NCBI GenBank assembly: GCA_947473475.1
Contig: CANJBZ010000035.1
Span: forward strand, 1-41,094
Direction: 5' to 3'
Length of the DNA stretch: 41,094 nucleotides
Origin: Alphaproteobacteria bacterium
Lineage (GTDB): Bacteria > Pseudomonadota > Alphaproteobacteria > Micropepsales > Micropepsaceae
The position numbers and the translations under genes are program-made. Positions 25,482-33,973 of this stretch are shown here, in pieces; positions within the stretch are counted from its first letter, which is position 1, and the number at the start of each line of letters is the position of its first letter. A model generated the notes under the pieces. That model made no database searches. It was not told where the DNA came from and saw only the letters and a list, made by a program, of their open reading frames with translations.

Positions 25482-26441
25482 TCAAAACCGGGGAAGCTTG
25501 CTTCCCGCGTTTCGCATGATCTCGTGGGCGGCATCCTGTCCGGCCGTGTAGGCGCGTGCGCGAGCGTGTTCTCCGGCGGATTCATCGATCCTGATATCGC
25601 GCGAAGCCTGCCAGGAGTTCCGGCCATCTACCGTCAGCACTTCGCCGCTGAAGCGCAGATGGCCTTGATCAACCTCGGCCAAACCGGCAATCGGCGTGCG
25701 GCACGATCCATCGAGCGCCGCCAGGAAGCCGCGTTCGCAGGCGACGGCGAGATGAGTCGGTGAATCGTCGATAGCGGCAACGAGCTGGGCGGTGATCCGG
25801 TCCTCGTTACGGGTTTCGATGCCGACGGCGCCTTGGCACAGCGCGGGCAGCCAATTGTCGAATTCCAGCAATTCGCCATCGGGCAGGTTGAGCTTCAGCC
25901 GCGACAGACCGGCACGCGCGAGCAAGGTCGCATCGGCCTCGCCGCGCGCCAGCTTCAACAGCCGCGTTTCGACATTGCCGCGTAAACCGACGATTTTCAG
26001 ATCGGGGCGCAGCCGCAGCGCCTGCGCCTGGCGCCGCACCGAACTGGTGCCGAGCTTGGCGTTTTCCGGCAGCTTGTCGAACGGCTGGCCATCGCGGGCG
26101 ATAAAGACGTCATGCGGGTCTTCGCGCGGCAGCACGGCCGTGATCGAAAGGCCGGGCGGCTGCAGCGAAGGCACATCTTTCATCGAGTGCACCGCGATGT
26201 CGGCCTCATCGTTCAGAAGCGCTTCCTCGATCTCCTTGACGAATAGGCCCTTACCGCCCGCCTCGACGAGCGGACGATCTTGAATGCGGTCGCCTGTGGT
26301 CTTGAGGATCAGGATGGGACAAATCTCGTCCATCTCGTCAGGGTCCCAGCCATGGGCTTCCGCGAGGGTCACGCGCACCATATGCGCTTGTGCCAACGCC
26401 AAAGGCGACCCGCGCGTCGCCAACCGCAACACCGCACTCAT
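25482..26441 (-). CDS. hemC: Porphobilinogen deaminase (hydroxymethylbilane synthase)
   Basis: The product has 319 residues. LATRGSPLALAQA at the start, HSMKDVP with the catalytic Asp89, GTSSVRRQAQ and RGNVETR in the middle, and GSCRTPI with Cys247, which holds the dipyrromethane cofactor. It joins four porphobilinogens in haem synthesis. ATG 26441 has an ideal ribosome site (ggggagg, 6 bases before), and this site is supplied by the edge of the dispersed repeat at 26448-26511. It is divergent from tsaD. Confidence 0.97.
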   Translation of the reverse strand: MSAVLRLATRGSPLALAQAHMVRVTLAEAHGWDPDEMDEICPILILKTTGDRIQDRPLVEAGGKGLFVKEIEEALLNDEADIAVHSMKDVPSLQPPGLSITAVLPREDPHDVFIARDGQPFDKLPENAKLGTSSVRRQAQALRLRPDLKIVGLRGNVETRLLKLARGEADATLLARAGLSRLKLNLPDGELLEFDNWLPALCQGAVGIETRNEDRITAQLVAAIDDSPTHLAVACERGFLAALDGSCRTPIAGLAEVDQGHLRFSGEVLTVDGRNSWQASRDIRIDESAGEHARARAYTAGQDAAHEIMRNAGSKLPRF

Positions 26442-26447
26442 ATCGAT

Positions 26448-26511
26448 CCTCCCCTGCGGAGCGATAGCGGAGCGGGGGAGGGGGACCGTCGAAGACGGTG
26501 GAGGGGGCGAC
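26448..26511. repeat. Dispersed GC-rich repeat copy between hemC and tsaD
   Basis: It begins cctcccctgcggagcgatag and ends ggtggagggggcgac, matching the copies at 193-258 (reverse) and 14233-14289. Its left edge forms the hemC ribosome site. The centre can fold (gaccgtcgaagacggt). Confidence 0.75.
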
Positions 26512-26552
26512 GAATGTTGGACATGAGCTGCCCCTTAGCATAGATCGGCCCC

Positions 26553-27692
26553 ATGCCGGCAAAAGCTTTAACGGTCTTAGGCATCGAAACCAGCTGCGAT
26601 GAAACCGCCGCTGCGATCGTGCGGGGATTCCCGCCCGGACCGGGCGAGATTTTGTCCAACGTCATGTTCAGCCAGATCGCCGCGCACCAGCCTTATGGCG
26701 GGGTTGTGCCAGAAATCGCCGCCCGCGCGCATGTCGAGCTGCTGGATGGCATTATCTCGCAGGCGCTAAGCGAGGCGGGACTGACGCTGGGCGATGTCGA
26801 CGCCGTGGCGGCCACAGCCGGGCCCGGCTTGATTGGCGGGGTCATGGTGGGACTCGTTTCCGGAAAAGCCTTGGCGCTGGCCTCAGGCAAGCCACTGGTT
26901 GGCGTGAACCATCTGGAAGCGCACGCTCTCTCCGCCCGGCTGGCTCAGGGCGTCGCCTTCCCGTTCCTGTTGTTGCTGATATCCGGCGGGCATTGCCAGC
27001 TGATGGCGGCTGAAGGCGTTGGGTGCTATCGCCTGTACGGGGCCACGATCGATGACGCGGTCGGCGAGGCCTTCGACAAGACAGCTAAGCTTCTGGGCCT
27101 ACCCTATCCCGGAGGGCCCCAGATTGAAGCCGCGGCCCGCTCAGGTAATCCCAAACGCTATCCGCTTCCCCGGCCGATGATCGGGCGGGAGGGTGCGGAC
27201 TTCTCTTTTTCGGGGCTTAAGACCGCGATCCGTTTGATTGCGAAAGAGGAAACGCTGACCGGACAAGCGGTTGCGGACCTCGCGGCGAGCTTTCAGGCTG
27301 CGGTGGTCGATGTCATGGTCGATCGCGTAGCCTCGGCCATGCGGGAATTCCGAACGGAGTTCGGAGGAGTAAATCAGGAGCTTACCTTGGTAGCGGCGGG
27401 CGGGGTTGCCGCCAACCGTGCCATTCGTCAAGGCTTAGAAGGGCTTGCAGGCCGCGAGGGTTATCGCTTGTCTGTTCCGCCGCCGGCACTCTGTACCGAC
27501 AATGGCGCGATGGTCGCGTGGGCGGGTGTGGAAAGGCTCGCCGTCGGATTTACGACGCCTCTTGACGCCGCCCCGCGTGCCCGGTGGCCCTTGCAGGGCC
27601 TGGAGGATTCAGTTCACTTACTCAGTGGGTTAGGTACGCCGCCACTGGAGCCAGCGACAGAAAGCCGGACATCGCAATCACCACTGAAGTGA
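26553..27692 (+). CDS. tsaD: tRNA threonylcarbamoyladenosine synthase subunit TsaD
   Basis: The product has 379 residues. [14 protein letters not shown] at the start, [15 protein letters not shown], and the metal-binding motif NHLEAH (His120, His124). With TsaB and TsaE it transfers threonylcarbamoyl to A37 of ANN-decoding tRNAs. The family usually ends soon after the ARWPL segment; here about 25 more residues follow, rich in Ser/Thr/Pro and without family likeness. That tail overlaps a possible small ORF on the other strand. The gene is divergent from hemC across a repeat. The ribosome site is weak. Confidence 0.95.
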   Translation: MPAKALTVLGIETSCDETAAAIVRGFPPGPGEILSNVMFSQIAAHQPYGGVVPEIAARAHVELLDGIISQALSEAGLTLGDVDAVAATAGPGLIGGVMVGLVSGKALALASGKPLVGVNHLEAHALSARLAQGVAFPFLLLLISGGHCQLMAAEGVGCYRLYGATIDDAVGEAFDKTAKLLGLPYPGGPQIEAAARSGNPKRYPLPRPMIGREGADFSFSGLKTAIRLIAKEETLTGQAVADLAASFQAAVVDVMVDRVASAMREFRTEFGGVNQELTLVAAGGVAANRAIRQGLEGLAGREGYRLSVPPPALCTDNGAMVAWAGVERLAVGFTTPLDAAPRARWPLQGLEDSVHLLSGLGTPPLEPATESRTSQSPLK

Positions 27693-27765
27693 TGACCCGG
27701 CTGCTGAAAGAGGAAACTTCCTTGCTTTCGGCAGGGTGCGCAGCCCTAAGGCTCAGATTATACAT
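27622..27765 (-). CDS. Possible 47-residue small hydrophobic protein
   Basis: [20 protein letters not shown] is followed by a 25-residue hydrophobic segment ([20 protein letters not shown]) and ends YLTH. A ribosome site (ggaga, 5 bases before ATG 27765), a -35/-10 promoter pair and a perfect inverted repeat stand in the right order upstream. It overlaps the atypical 3' tail of tsaD on the opposite strand. I do not recognise a family. The upstream signals are the main support; it could be a small membrane protein or a chance frame. Confidence 0.45.
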   Translation of the reverse strand: MYNLSLRAAHPAESKEVSSFSSRVITSVVIAMSGFLSLAPVAAYLTH

Positions 27766-27775
27766 GATATTCTCC

Positions 27776-27807
27776 GTTGCAGTGCGGCACGTATTGTGCA
27801 CTGCAAC
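27776..27807. promoter_or_regulatory. Perfect 10-bp inverted repeat, candidate operator
   Basis: gttgcagtgc (27776-27785) and gcactgcaac (27798-27807) with a 12-bp spacer. It lies directly downstream of the minus-strand -10 element and before the ribosome site of the 47-residue ORF, where a repressor would block transcription. It also lies 33 bp upstream of xth on the other strand. Confidence 0.6.
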
Positions 27808-27808
27808 A

Positions 27809-27837
27809 TATATAGGGACGCAGGGTTAAAGAACCAA
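27809..27837 (-). promoter_or_regulatory. Candidate sigma-70 promoter for the 47-residue ORF
   Basis: On the minus strand TTGGTT (27832-27837), 17 bp, TATATA (27809-27814). Its -35 element almost touches the xth start codon on the other strand. Confidence 0.5.
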
Positions 27838-27839
27838 TA

Positions 27840-28643
27840 ATGGCATCGCTAAAAATCGCGACCTGGAACATCAACTCCGTCCGGCTACGGGCGAATCTCG
27901 TGCGGCGGTTTCTGAGGGCTCACGAGCCCGACGTGCTCTGCCTGCAGGAGACAAAGGTCCCCAATGAGCTTTTCCCGGCCGGTGCCTTCGAAAGCATGGG
28001 CTACGTCCATCAGGCGATCAACGGCCAGAAGGGCTACCACGGCGTGGCGATTCTCTCGCGTGTGCCGTTTCGCAAAACCCATGCGCTGTCCTTTTGCGGC
28101 AAGAACGATACCCGCCATGTCGCCGCGCAATTCGAGTCGGGCCTCGAACTGCACAATTTCTATGTGCCTGCGGGCGGAGACATTCCTGACCCTGCGGTGA
28201 ATCCGAAGTTCGCGCACAAGCTCGACTTCCTGCGCGAGATGGAATCGCGCTTCGCGGCGGAATCCCATCGTAGAACGGACCCCATGGTTCTGGTGGGCGA
28301 CCTAAACGTGGCGCCGCTGGAACACGACGTCTGGGGTCACAAGCAGCTTTTGAACGTCGTCAGCCACACGCCGGTGGAAACCGAATTGCTGAAGGCGGCC
28401 ATCGACTCTTTCGACTGGCAGGACGTGACGCGGCTGTTCGTGCCTCACAATGAAAAGATCTATTCCTGGTGGAGCTATCGCGCCCAGGATTGGGAAGCCT
28501 CCGATCGCGGCCGGCGCCTGGACCACATCTGGGTCACCCGCCCGCTACGCGACGCCGTCTCCAACCACGAAATCCTCAAAAAAGCGCGCGGCTGGATGCG
28601 CCCCTCCGACCACGTGCCGGTCCTGGCGACGATTAGCCTTTAG
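27840..28643 (+). CDS. xth: Exodeoxyribonuclease III
   Basis: The product has 267 residues in the EEP nuclease fold. KIATWNINSVRLR at the start, CLQETK with the metal-binding Glu, VGDLNVAP with Asp and Asn, and PSDHVPVLA with the catalytic Asp-His at the end. It cleaves at abasic sites and trims 3' blocked ends in base excision repair. ATG 27840 fits the family start; there is no clear ribosome site or own promoter. It follows tsaD by about 150 bp. Confidence 0.95.
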   Translation: MASLKIATWNINSVRLRANLVRRFLRAHEPDVLCLQETKVPNELFPAGAFESMGYVHQAINGQKGYHGVAILSRVPFRKTHALSFCGKNDTRHVAAQFESGLELHNFYVPAGGDIPDPAVNPKFAHKLDFLREMESRFAAESHRRTDPMVLVGDLNVAPLEHDVWGHKQLLNVVSHTPVETELLKAAIDSFDWQDVTRLFVPHNEKIYSWWSYRAQDWEASDRGRRLDHIWVTRPLRDAVSNHEILKKARGWMRPSDHVPVLATISL

Positions 28644-28731
28644 AGCTTTGCCGGTGTCTTACATTGGGCGCGCGTGCTGACCGCGTTAGAGGCATAATGA
28701 CTGCGCGCAGCATCGCCCGGACATACCGCGA

Positions 28732-29622
28732 ATGGTTTCAGCAAAATGTTTCGCCTCCGTGGCCGTCGCGTTTGTCTCGATGTCTATTGTTGAGCAGCCG
28801 GCACACGGCGCCGGCATCCCCAATTTTTCGGGCCTGTGGGGACGCGACACGCTCCTACTGGAGCCGCCGGAGTCGGGACCGGGTCCCGTTGCGCGGATAA
28901 CGCGCAACCCCGATGGGACGAGGACTCCCACGGGCGTGTGGATCGGCGATCATACCAATCCCATTCTGAAACCCGCGATTGCGGAGATCGTCAGGAATCG
29001 CGCCGTGGGATCTTTGAGCGGCACGGTCGTACCGGATATGCACAATTCCTGCTGGCCCGAACCTCCGCCTTATGTCCTGGGTGTGCATTTCGGTGTGCAG
29101 ATACTGCAGCAGAGAGACGAAGTCGTCTTGGTCTACCTGCTCCACAATACGGTGCGCCATGTGCGCCTGAACGCGTCCCATCCCAAGAACGTCACGCCGA
29201 GCTGGCAAGGCCACTCCGTGGGCCGGTTCGAAGGCGACACGCTTGTGGTCGATACGGTCGGGATCACGGTGGCGCCAATATCGACCGTCGATACGCTTGG
29301 CACGCCGCACAGTGAGGCGCTGCATGTCGTTGAGCGCTATCGCATGATCGACGGCGCAGCCGCCGCCGAAGCGCAGCGAAAGAAAGGGACTATCGCCAAC
29401 CTTAACGCCTACGGCCGTGGCGACATCGATCCGGACACGGCGAAAAAAGGGCTACAGGTCGACGTCACGGTCGAGGATGCGGGCGTGTTCACCACACCCT
29501 GGTCCGCGCGCGTCACCTACCGCCCCCTGATCGGTCAATGGCCCGAAGTGGTCTGCGCTGAGAATCCATTTTATCTGGGGACAAGCGAAGCAATTCCCGC
29601 TGCCGGCACGCCGGATTTCTGA
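28732..29622 (+). CDS. Secreted protein of unknown function, paralogue of the one at 32978-33904
   Basis: The product has 296 residues with a signal peptide (cleavage near AHG, residue 26). Shared landmarks with the second copy are IPNFSGLWGRD at the mature start, SCWPEPPPYVLG, VRHVRLNASHP, SVGRFEGDTLVVDTVGI, GTPHSEALHVVERYRMI and KKGLQVDVTVED. I do not recognise a named domain. Such proteins are periplasmic and common in soil alphaproteobacteria, to my recollection. The two copies face each other across the P-type ATPase. ATG 28732 is the only start compatible with the signal peptide. Confidence 0.75.
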   Translation: MVSAKCFASVAVAFVSMSIVEQPAHGAGIPNFSGLWGRDTLLLEPPESGPGPVARITRNPDGTRTPTGVWIGDHTNPILKPAIAEIVRNRAVGSLSGTVVPDMHNSCWPEPPPYVLGVHFGVQILQQRDEVVLVYLLHNTVRHVRLNASHPKNVTPSWQGHSVGRFEGDTLVVDTVGITVAPISTVDTLGTPHSEALHVVERYRMIDGAAAAEAQRKKGTIANLNAYGRGDIDPDTAKKGLQVDVTVEDAGVFTTPWSARVTYRPLIGQWPEVVCAENPFYLGTSEAIPAAGTPDF

Positions 29623-29682
29623 CGGCTGTGCGGCAATGGTCACCAAGAAGAAGCCCCCTGACGGAAACTCCCGCGACGGGCC

Positions 29683-29862
29683 TTATTTTTGGCTCTTGAA
29701 CATCAGGAACATAAGGGCCAAGCCGACCACGGGTATCGCCACCAAAGCAGCCTGCTGGGCTAATTCGGCTTGCCCTTCATCTGTCAAAAGCAGCAAGATT
29801 CCGTCAGCGACTACAATAATCGCAAGGCCGATAAACCAGGGAAGATACCTATTGCGCTGCAT
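29683..29862 (-). CDS. Small two-helix membrane protein (59 residues)
   Basis: MQRNRYLPWFIGLAIIVVAD begins the first membrane helix; a short loop (TDEGQAELAQQA) leads to a second helix ending MFLMFKSQK. The start at ATG 29862 is preferred over ATG 29874 because ggag stands 6 bases before it. The 5' end and about 140 bp upstream are tandemly duplicated (29838-30159). No family is recognised; topology suggests an inner membrane protein. Confidence 0.65.
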   Translation of the reverse strand: MQRNRYLPWFIGLAIIVVADGILLLLTDEGQAELAQQAALVAIPVVGLALMFLMFKSQK

Positions 29863-30159
29863 AAAAATCTCCATTCTCTAATAAAATGAATTCCGGCGCA
29901 GCCCGCAGATTGCGTGCTGTGGCGAAGCCTCGAACCAAGAAAGAAAAATGTCTTGGTGTGAGTGAGAAAATATTGCTCACCACTTATGCCGCCTGAAGGT
30001 AGGGAAGATACCTATTGCGCTGCATGAAAATCTCCATGCTCTAATAAAATGACTTCCGGCGCAGCCCGCAGATTGCGTGCTGTGGCGAAGACTCGAACCA
30101 AGGAAGAAAAATGTCTCGGTGTGAGTGAGCAATATCGCTCACCTATGCCGCCTGAAGGT
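29838..30159. repeat. Tandem duplication of a 163-bp unit
   Basis: Unit 1 (29838-30000) and unit 2 (30001-30159) both start agggaagatacctattgcgc and end gccgcctgaaggt, with few differences and a 4-bp length change. Unit 1 covers the start codon, ribosome site and upstream region of the small membrane protein gene; unit 2 repeats them without the rest of the gene. Each unit also holds a gtgagtgag/gctcac inverted pair. There is no other gene in 29863-30159. Confidence 0.92.
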
Positions 30160-30344
30160 GATGCTTACTCCGTAGGAAAATATGCCCTTGCGTAACGCTG
30201 CGGCGCTGCGAGAGTTCCTCCTAAGACGAACTATATTTTTTAGGGCGTTAGCGCGTTGTGCGCGCCGCTCAATCTTTGTTAGCGCCCATCAGAAGCATTT
30301 CGCGATGTAGCGAACCTGCGTCCATTCGCGCTAAGTAGATTGAG
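30160..30344. other. Gene-free leader of the P-type ATPase gene
   Basis: This AT-richer DNA includes actatattttttaggg near 30225. I see no gene, clear promoter or hairpin here, though the transcription start of the ATPase gene should lie within it. Confidence 0.4.
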
Positions 30345-32921
30345 ATGTCCAACGATCCCTCATCGCCTTCATCCGCCGGCCCGATTCGCGGCCTTAGCGA
30401 GACTGATGCTCAGGCCCGGCTGAAAAGCGAAGGGTACAACGAACTCCCCAGACCCGATCGGCGCACACCGTTTCGGATCGTTCTTGAGGTGCTGCGCGAG
30501 CCGATGCTGGCCTTGTTGCTCGGCGGCGGTGTTGTCTATCTGGCGCTTGGAGACCTGAAAGAAGCGCTGATCCTGCTTGCTTTCGCGACCCTTTCGGTCC
30601 TGATCACCGTGGTGCAGGAAACGCGGACCGAGCATGTCCTGGAAGCTCTGCGCGAACTTACGAGCCCGCGGGCGCTGGTCATTCGCGACGGCGAGCGCAA
30701 GCGAATCGCAGGCCGGGAGGTCGTCCGCGGCGATTTCATCGTGCTGGCGGAGGGAGACCGGGTGCCGGCCGACGCCATGCTGGTCGAAAGCCGCGATCTG
30801 CAAAGCGATGAATCGCTGCTCACAGGCGAGTCTGTACCGGTGCGCAAGATCGCCAATGACCCTGGCGCCCCTTCGCACGCCCGCCGGCCGGGCGGCGATG
30901 ATCTACCCCACGTTTTTTCAGGCTCGCTCGTCGTGCGCGGGACAGGGATAGGTGAGGTATTCGCAACCGGCGCTCGGAGCGAAATCGGCAAGATCGGTCA
31001 GTCGCTGAGCACGCTGGAGACAGAGCCGCCACGGTTGCAGGCTCAAACCCGCCGCCTTGTCCGCTGGTTCGCGATAGTTGGGGGAGCGGTGAGCATTCTC
31101 ACCGTCCTGCTCTATGGAATTTTCCGCGGTGGATGGCTCGATGCCGTGCTTGCCGGCATTGCGCTGGGCATGTCGATGCTGCCCGAAGAATTTCCGGTCG
31201 TGCTCACCGTATTCATGGCCATGGGAGCTTGGCGCATCTCTAAGGCGCGCGTTCTTACGCGGCGTGCGGCTGCGGTCGAGACGCTCGGATCGGCGACGGT
31301 GTTGTGCACGGACAAAACCGGCACTCTGACCGAGAATCGAATGTCCATCGCCGAGCTGCGGCTCAAGAATGGTCAAACCATTCAAACCGGCGAAATCTCA
31401 GGGAAGAAGATGCCGGAGAGCTTCCGCGACATGGCCACGTTCGGCGTTCTCGCCAGCGCGCAAGAACCTTTCGACCCCATGGAGAAGGCGTTCCACGCAC
31501 TGGGCCGCCAGCAACTGACCGGCAGCGAACAGCTGTATGGCGCGGGATGGAAACTGGTCCACGCCTATGGTCTTCGTCCCGATCTGCTGGCGATGTCGCA
31601 TATCTGGCAAACAGATGAGTCCGGTCAGAAATTCATCGTCGCGGCGAAGGGCGCCCCGGAAGCCATCGCTGACCTTTGCCGCCTTAGCGCCGCCGATCGC
31701 GCCGCAATGACCGAGGCGTTGAACGCCATGGCAGCGGAAGGTTTGCGCATTTTGGGTGTTGCCCGCGCTTCCTTTGCGGGCGGGAAATGGCCCGAGTCGC
31801 AACGCGATTTCGCGTTCGAGTTTTTGGGTCTTGCCGGTCTCGCCGATCCGTTGCGTGCAGGCGTCGTCGATGCTGTGCATGAATGCCGTTCGGCCGGGAT
31901 CAAAGTGGTGATGATTACCGGGGACTATCCGGCAACCGCCCGCGCCATCGCGCGTCAGGCGGGATTTGACACCGAAGATTGCGTATCCGGGGACGAACTC
32001 GAGCGGCTGAGCGAAGCGGAGCTGGCGTTGCGGGTGCAAGCCACGACGGTATTTGCGCGCATCATGCCGGAGCAAAAGCTCCGTATCGTCAACGCGTTCA
32101 AGGCGAATGGCGAGATCGTCGCGATGACGGGAGACGGCGTCAACGACGCACCCTCACTGAAGGCCGCACATATCGGCATCGCCATGGGCGGACGCGGAAC
32201 CGACGTGGCGCGTGAGGCGTCCTCCATCGTGCTTCTCGACGATGATTTCGGTTCCATCGTCAAAGCCATCCGGCTCGGCCGGCGGATTTACGACAATCTG
32301 CGCAAGGCGATGGGGTTCATCTTTGCCGTCCATGTACCGATCGCGGGACTGGCGTTGCTGCCGCTGGTGCTTGGCTTGCCGATTATCTTAGGACCCATGC
32401 ACATCGCGTTTTTGGAGATGGTGATCGATCCCGTGTGCTCGCTCGTCTTCGAGGCCGAGACAGAAGAGGACGACGTCATGCGCCGGAAGCCGCGTAAACC
32501 GGAAGAGCCTCTGTTCTCCGGGCCGCTCATCGGTTGGAGCATCCTTCAGGGAGCCCTCGCGTTTGCGCTTGTTGCCACTATCTTCATCGTGGCGTTCGAG
32601 CGCGGCATGCCGGAAGCCGAAGTGCGCGCGCTGGCCTTCTTTTCGTTGGTCCTGACGATTGCCAGCCTGATCTTCGTCAACCGCTCCTTCGGCACGTCGC
32701 TGATCACGGCGCTTCGCCGGCCCAATCGGGCGCTTGCCTTCGTCCTCCTTGCCGTCGTGGCCATGCTGAGCCTGACGCTGCTGTGGCCGTTCGCCAGAGA
32801 CCTCTTCCGCTTCGGCCCTTTGCACCTGGGCGATCTCACCTTGACGTTTGGCGCAGGCGCTCTTGTGCTTGTCCTTCTCGAAATCCTGAAACCACTGTGG
32901 CGCGGACGGTTCGGGGCGTAG
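30345..32921 (+). CDS. P-type cation-transporting ATPase (P2-like)
   Basis: The product has 858 residues. An N-terminal cation-ATPase domain (LSETDAQARLKSEGYNELP) leads to the actuator loop with TGES (160-163), the ion-site helix M4 with PEEFP (280-284), phosphorylation motif DKTGT (Asp323), nucleotide-domain KGAPE and hinge TGDGVNDAP. About ten membrane segments and a C-terminal transporter domain complete it. Calcium pumps of this group have PEGLP or PEELP at the ion site; PEEFP leaves the ion uncertain (Ca2+, Mn2+ or H+ are possible). It pumps cations across the inner membrane at the cost of ATP. It stands alone between two related secreted-protein genes. Confidence 0.93.
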   Translation: MSNDPSSPSSAGPIRGLSETDAQARLKSEGYNELPRPDRRTPFRIVLEVLREPMLALLLGGGVVYLALGDLKEALILLAFATLSVLITVVQETRTEHVLEALRELTSPRALVIRDGERKRIAGREVVRGDFIVLAEGDRVPADAMLVESRDLQSDESLLTGESVPVRKIANDPGAPSHARRPGGDDLPHVFSGSLVVRGTGIGEVFATGARSEIGKIGQSLSTLETEPPRLQAQTRRLVRWFAIVGGAVSILTVLLYGIFRGGWLDAVLAGIALGMSMLPEEFPVVLTVFMAMGAWRISKARVLTRRAAAVETLGSATVLCTDKTGTLTENRMSIAELRLKNGQTIQTGEISGKKMPESFRDMATFGVLASAQEPFDPMEKAFHALGRQQLTGSEQLYGAGWKLVHAYGLRPDLLAMSHIWQTDESGQKFIVAAKGAPEAIADLCRLSAADRAAMTEALNAMAAEGLRILGVARASFAGGKWPESQRDFAFEFLGLAGLADPLRAGVVDAVHECRSAGIKVVMITGDYPATARAIARQAGFDTEDCVSGDELERLSEAELALRVQATTVFARIMPEQKLRIVNAFKANGEIVAMTGDGVNDAPSLKAAHIGIAMGGRGTDVAREASSIVLLDDDFGSIVKAIRLGRRIYDNLRKAMGFIFAVHVPIAGLALLPLVLGLPIILGPMHIAFLEMVIDPVCSLVFEAETEEDDVMRRKPRKPEEPLFSGPLIGWSILQGALAFALVATIFIVAFERGMPEAEVRALAFFSLVLTIASLIFVNRSFGTSLITALRRPNRALAFVLLAVVAMLSLTLLWPFARDLFRFGPLHLGDLTLTFGAGALVLVLLEILKPLWRGRFGA

Positions 32922-32977
32922 ACGGTGCGGGCCGCGGCTGGCGTCTGAACCTGCCGGCGAACCAATGAGCCGCCGTT

Positions 32978-33904
32978 TCAGAAGTCCGGCTTGTTTGCGA
33001 CCGGAGCGTTCTTTTCCACGCCCGCCGATTGCGTTACGCTTTCGGCGCAGGTCATTTCCGGCCAGCCGTTTGCGGGCCGGTAGGTGAGCAGCCCCTTCCA
33101 GGGCGCGGCAAACATTTTCGGATCCTCTACCGTGACTTCGACCTGCAGACCCTTCTTGCTCATATCGGTGTCGAATTCCGAGCCGTAGATGCCGAAGCGC
33201 GGGATGGCGTCCGCTGTTGTAAAAGTACGCCGGTGTTTGCGCATCGCCACCGCCGCTTCTTCTCCACCGATCAGGCGATAGCGCTCCACGACATGCAACG
33301 CATCGCTGTGCGGGGTGCCGTAGCGGTCGATAACGGGCCACGCGCTCGGCTTGATGGCGATCGTATCGATGACCAGCGTGTCGCCTTCGTAACGACCAAC
33401 GGAATCCCCTGACAGAGTTGGCTTCACGCGCGTGGGATGCTGCGCGTTCATGCGAACGTGGCGCACATTCTGACCATTCACATAAATCAGTGTCACCTCG
33501 TCCTTGCGCTGCAGCAACAGAACCTCGACCTGAATGGTCAGCGTGAAAGGCGGCGGTTCGGGCCAGCATTGGTTGTGCGGGTCGGAAAGGGCCTTTCCGG
33601 TGCGGGAAAGTTCGCCGTGCTCGCGCAAAATCCGGGCGCCTTCGGGTGTGAGAATCGGGTTGGAGTAATCGCCGACACGAGCGGTGTCGTCATCGATGGT
33701 GCCGTCGGGTTTCTTCAGCGTGTTGGCGATAAATCGCGGCCCCGAATCCGGCTGTTCCAGATTGAAATTGGTACGGCTCCAATGGCCGGAGAGGTCGGGA
33801 ACGGAAGCGGGTTTCTCCGCGCCCGCCGCCGCGCAAACAACCATAGCCGCCGAGACAGCCCCGCAAGCCGCCAACCGCACACGCTTAGCCGAAACAATCC
33901 GCAT
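32978..33904 (-). CDS. Secreted protein of unknown function, paralogue of the one at 28732-29622
   Basis: The product has 308 residues with a signal peptide (AACGAVSAAMVVCAAAGAEK). It has the same ordered motifs as its paralogue: VPDLSGHWSR, QCWPEPPPFTL, VRHVRMNAQHPT, SVGRYEGDTLVIDT, GTPHSDALHVVERYRLI and KKGLQVEVTVED, ending in PDF. A conserved Trp-Pro-Glu-Pro-Pro core and Asp/His residues suggest ligand binding or enzymatic function, but no family name can be given. Its stop is 56 bp from the ATPase stop, convergent. The start ATG 33904 fits the signal peptide. Confidence 0.75.
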   Translation of the reverse strand: MRIVSAKRVRLAACGAVSAAMVVCAAAGAEKPASVPDLSGHWSRTNFNLEQPDSGPRFIANTLKKPDGTIDDDTARVGDYSNPILTPEGARILREHGELSRTGKALSDPHNQCWPEPPPFTLTIQVEVLLLQRKDEVTLIYVNGQNVRHVRMNAQHPTRVKPTLSGDSVGRYEGDTLVIDTIAIKPSAWPVIDRYGTPHSDALHVVERYRLIGGEEAAVAMRKHRRTFTTADAIPRFGIYGSEFDTDMSKKGLQVEVTVEDPKMFAAPWKGLLTYRPANGWPEMTCAESVTQSAGVEKNAPVANKPDF

Positions 33905-33973
33905 CGAAGGTTCCCATACAGCGGCCCCGGCCAGTCTAGGCGATTGGCAGGCGGGACAGAAGATGCAGACGGT

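Noticed and set aside
27776-27839. A plus-strand promoter for xth at the TATATA box
   Set aside because: No acceptable -35 element lies 16-18 bp upstream on the plus strand; the box fits the minus-strand promoter better.
32388-33569. 393-codon open frame on the minus strand across the ATPase end and the secreted protein
   Set aside because: It overlaps two well-supported genes and has a biased Arg/Gly/Ser composition without a family pattern.
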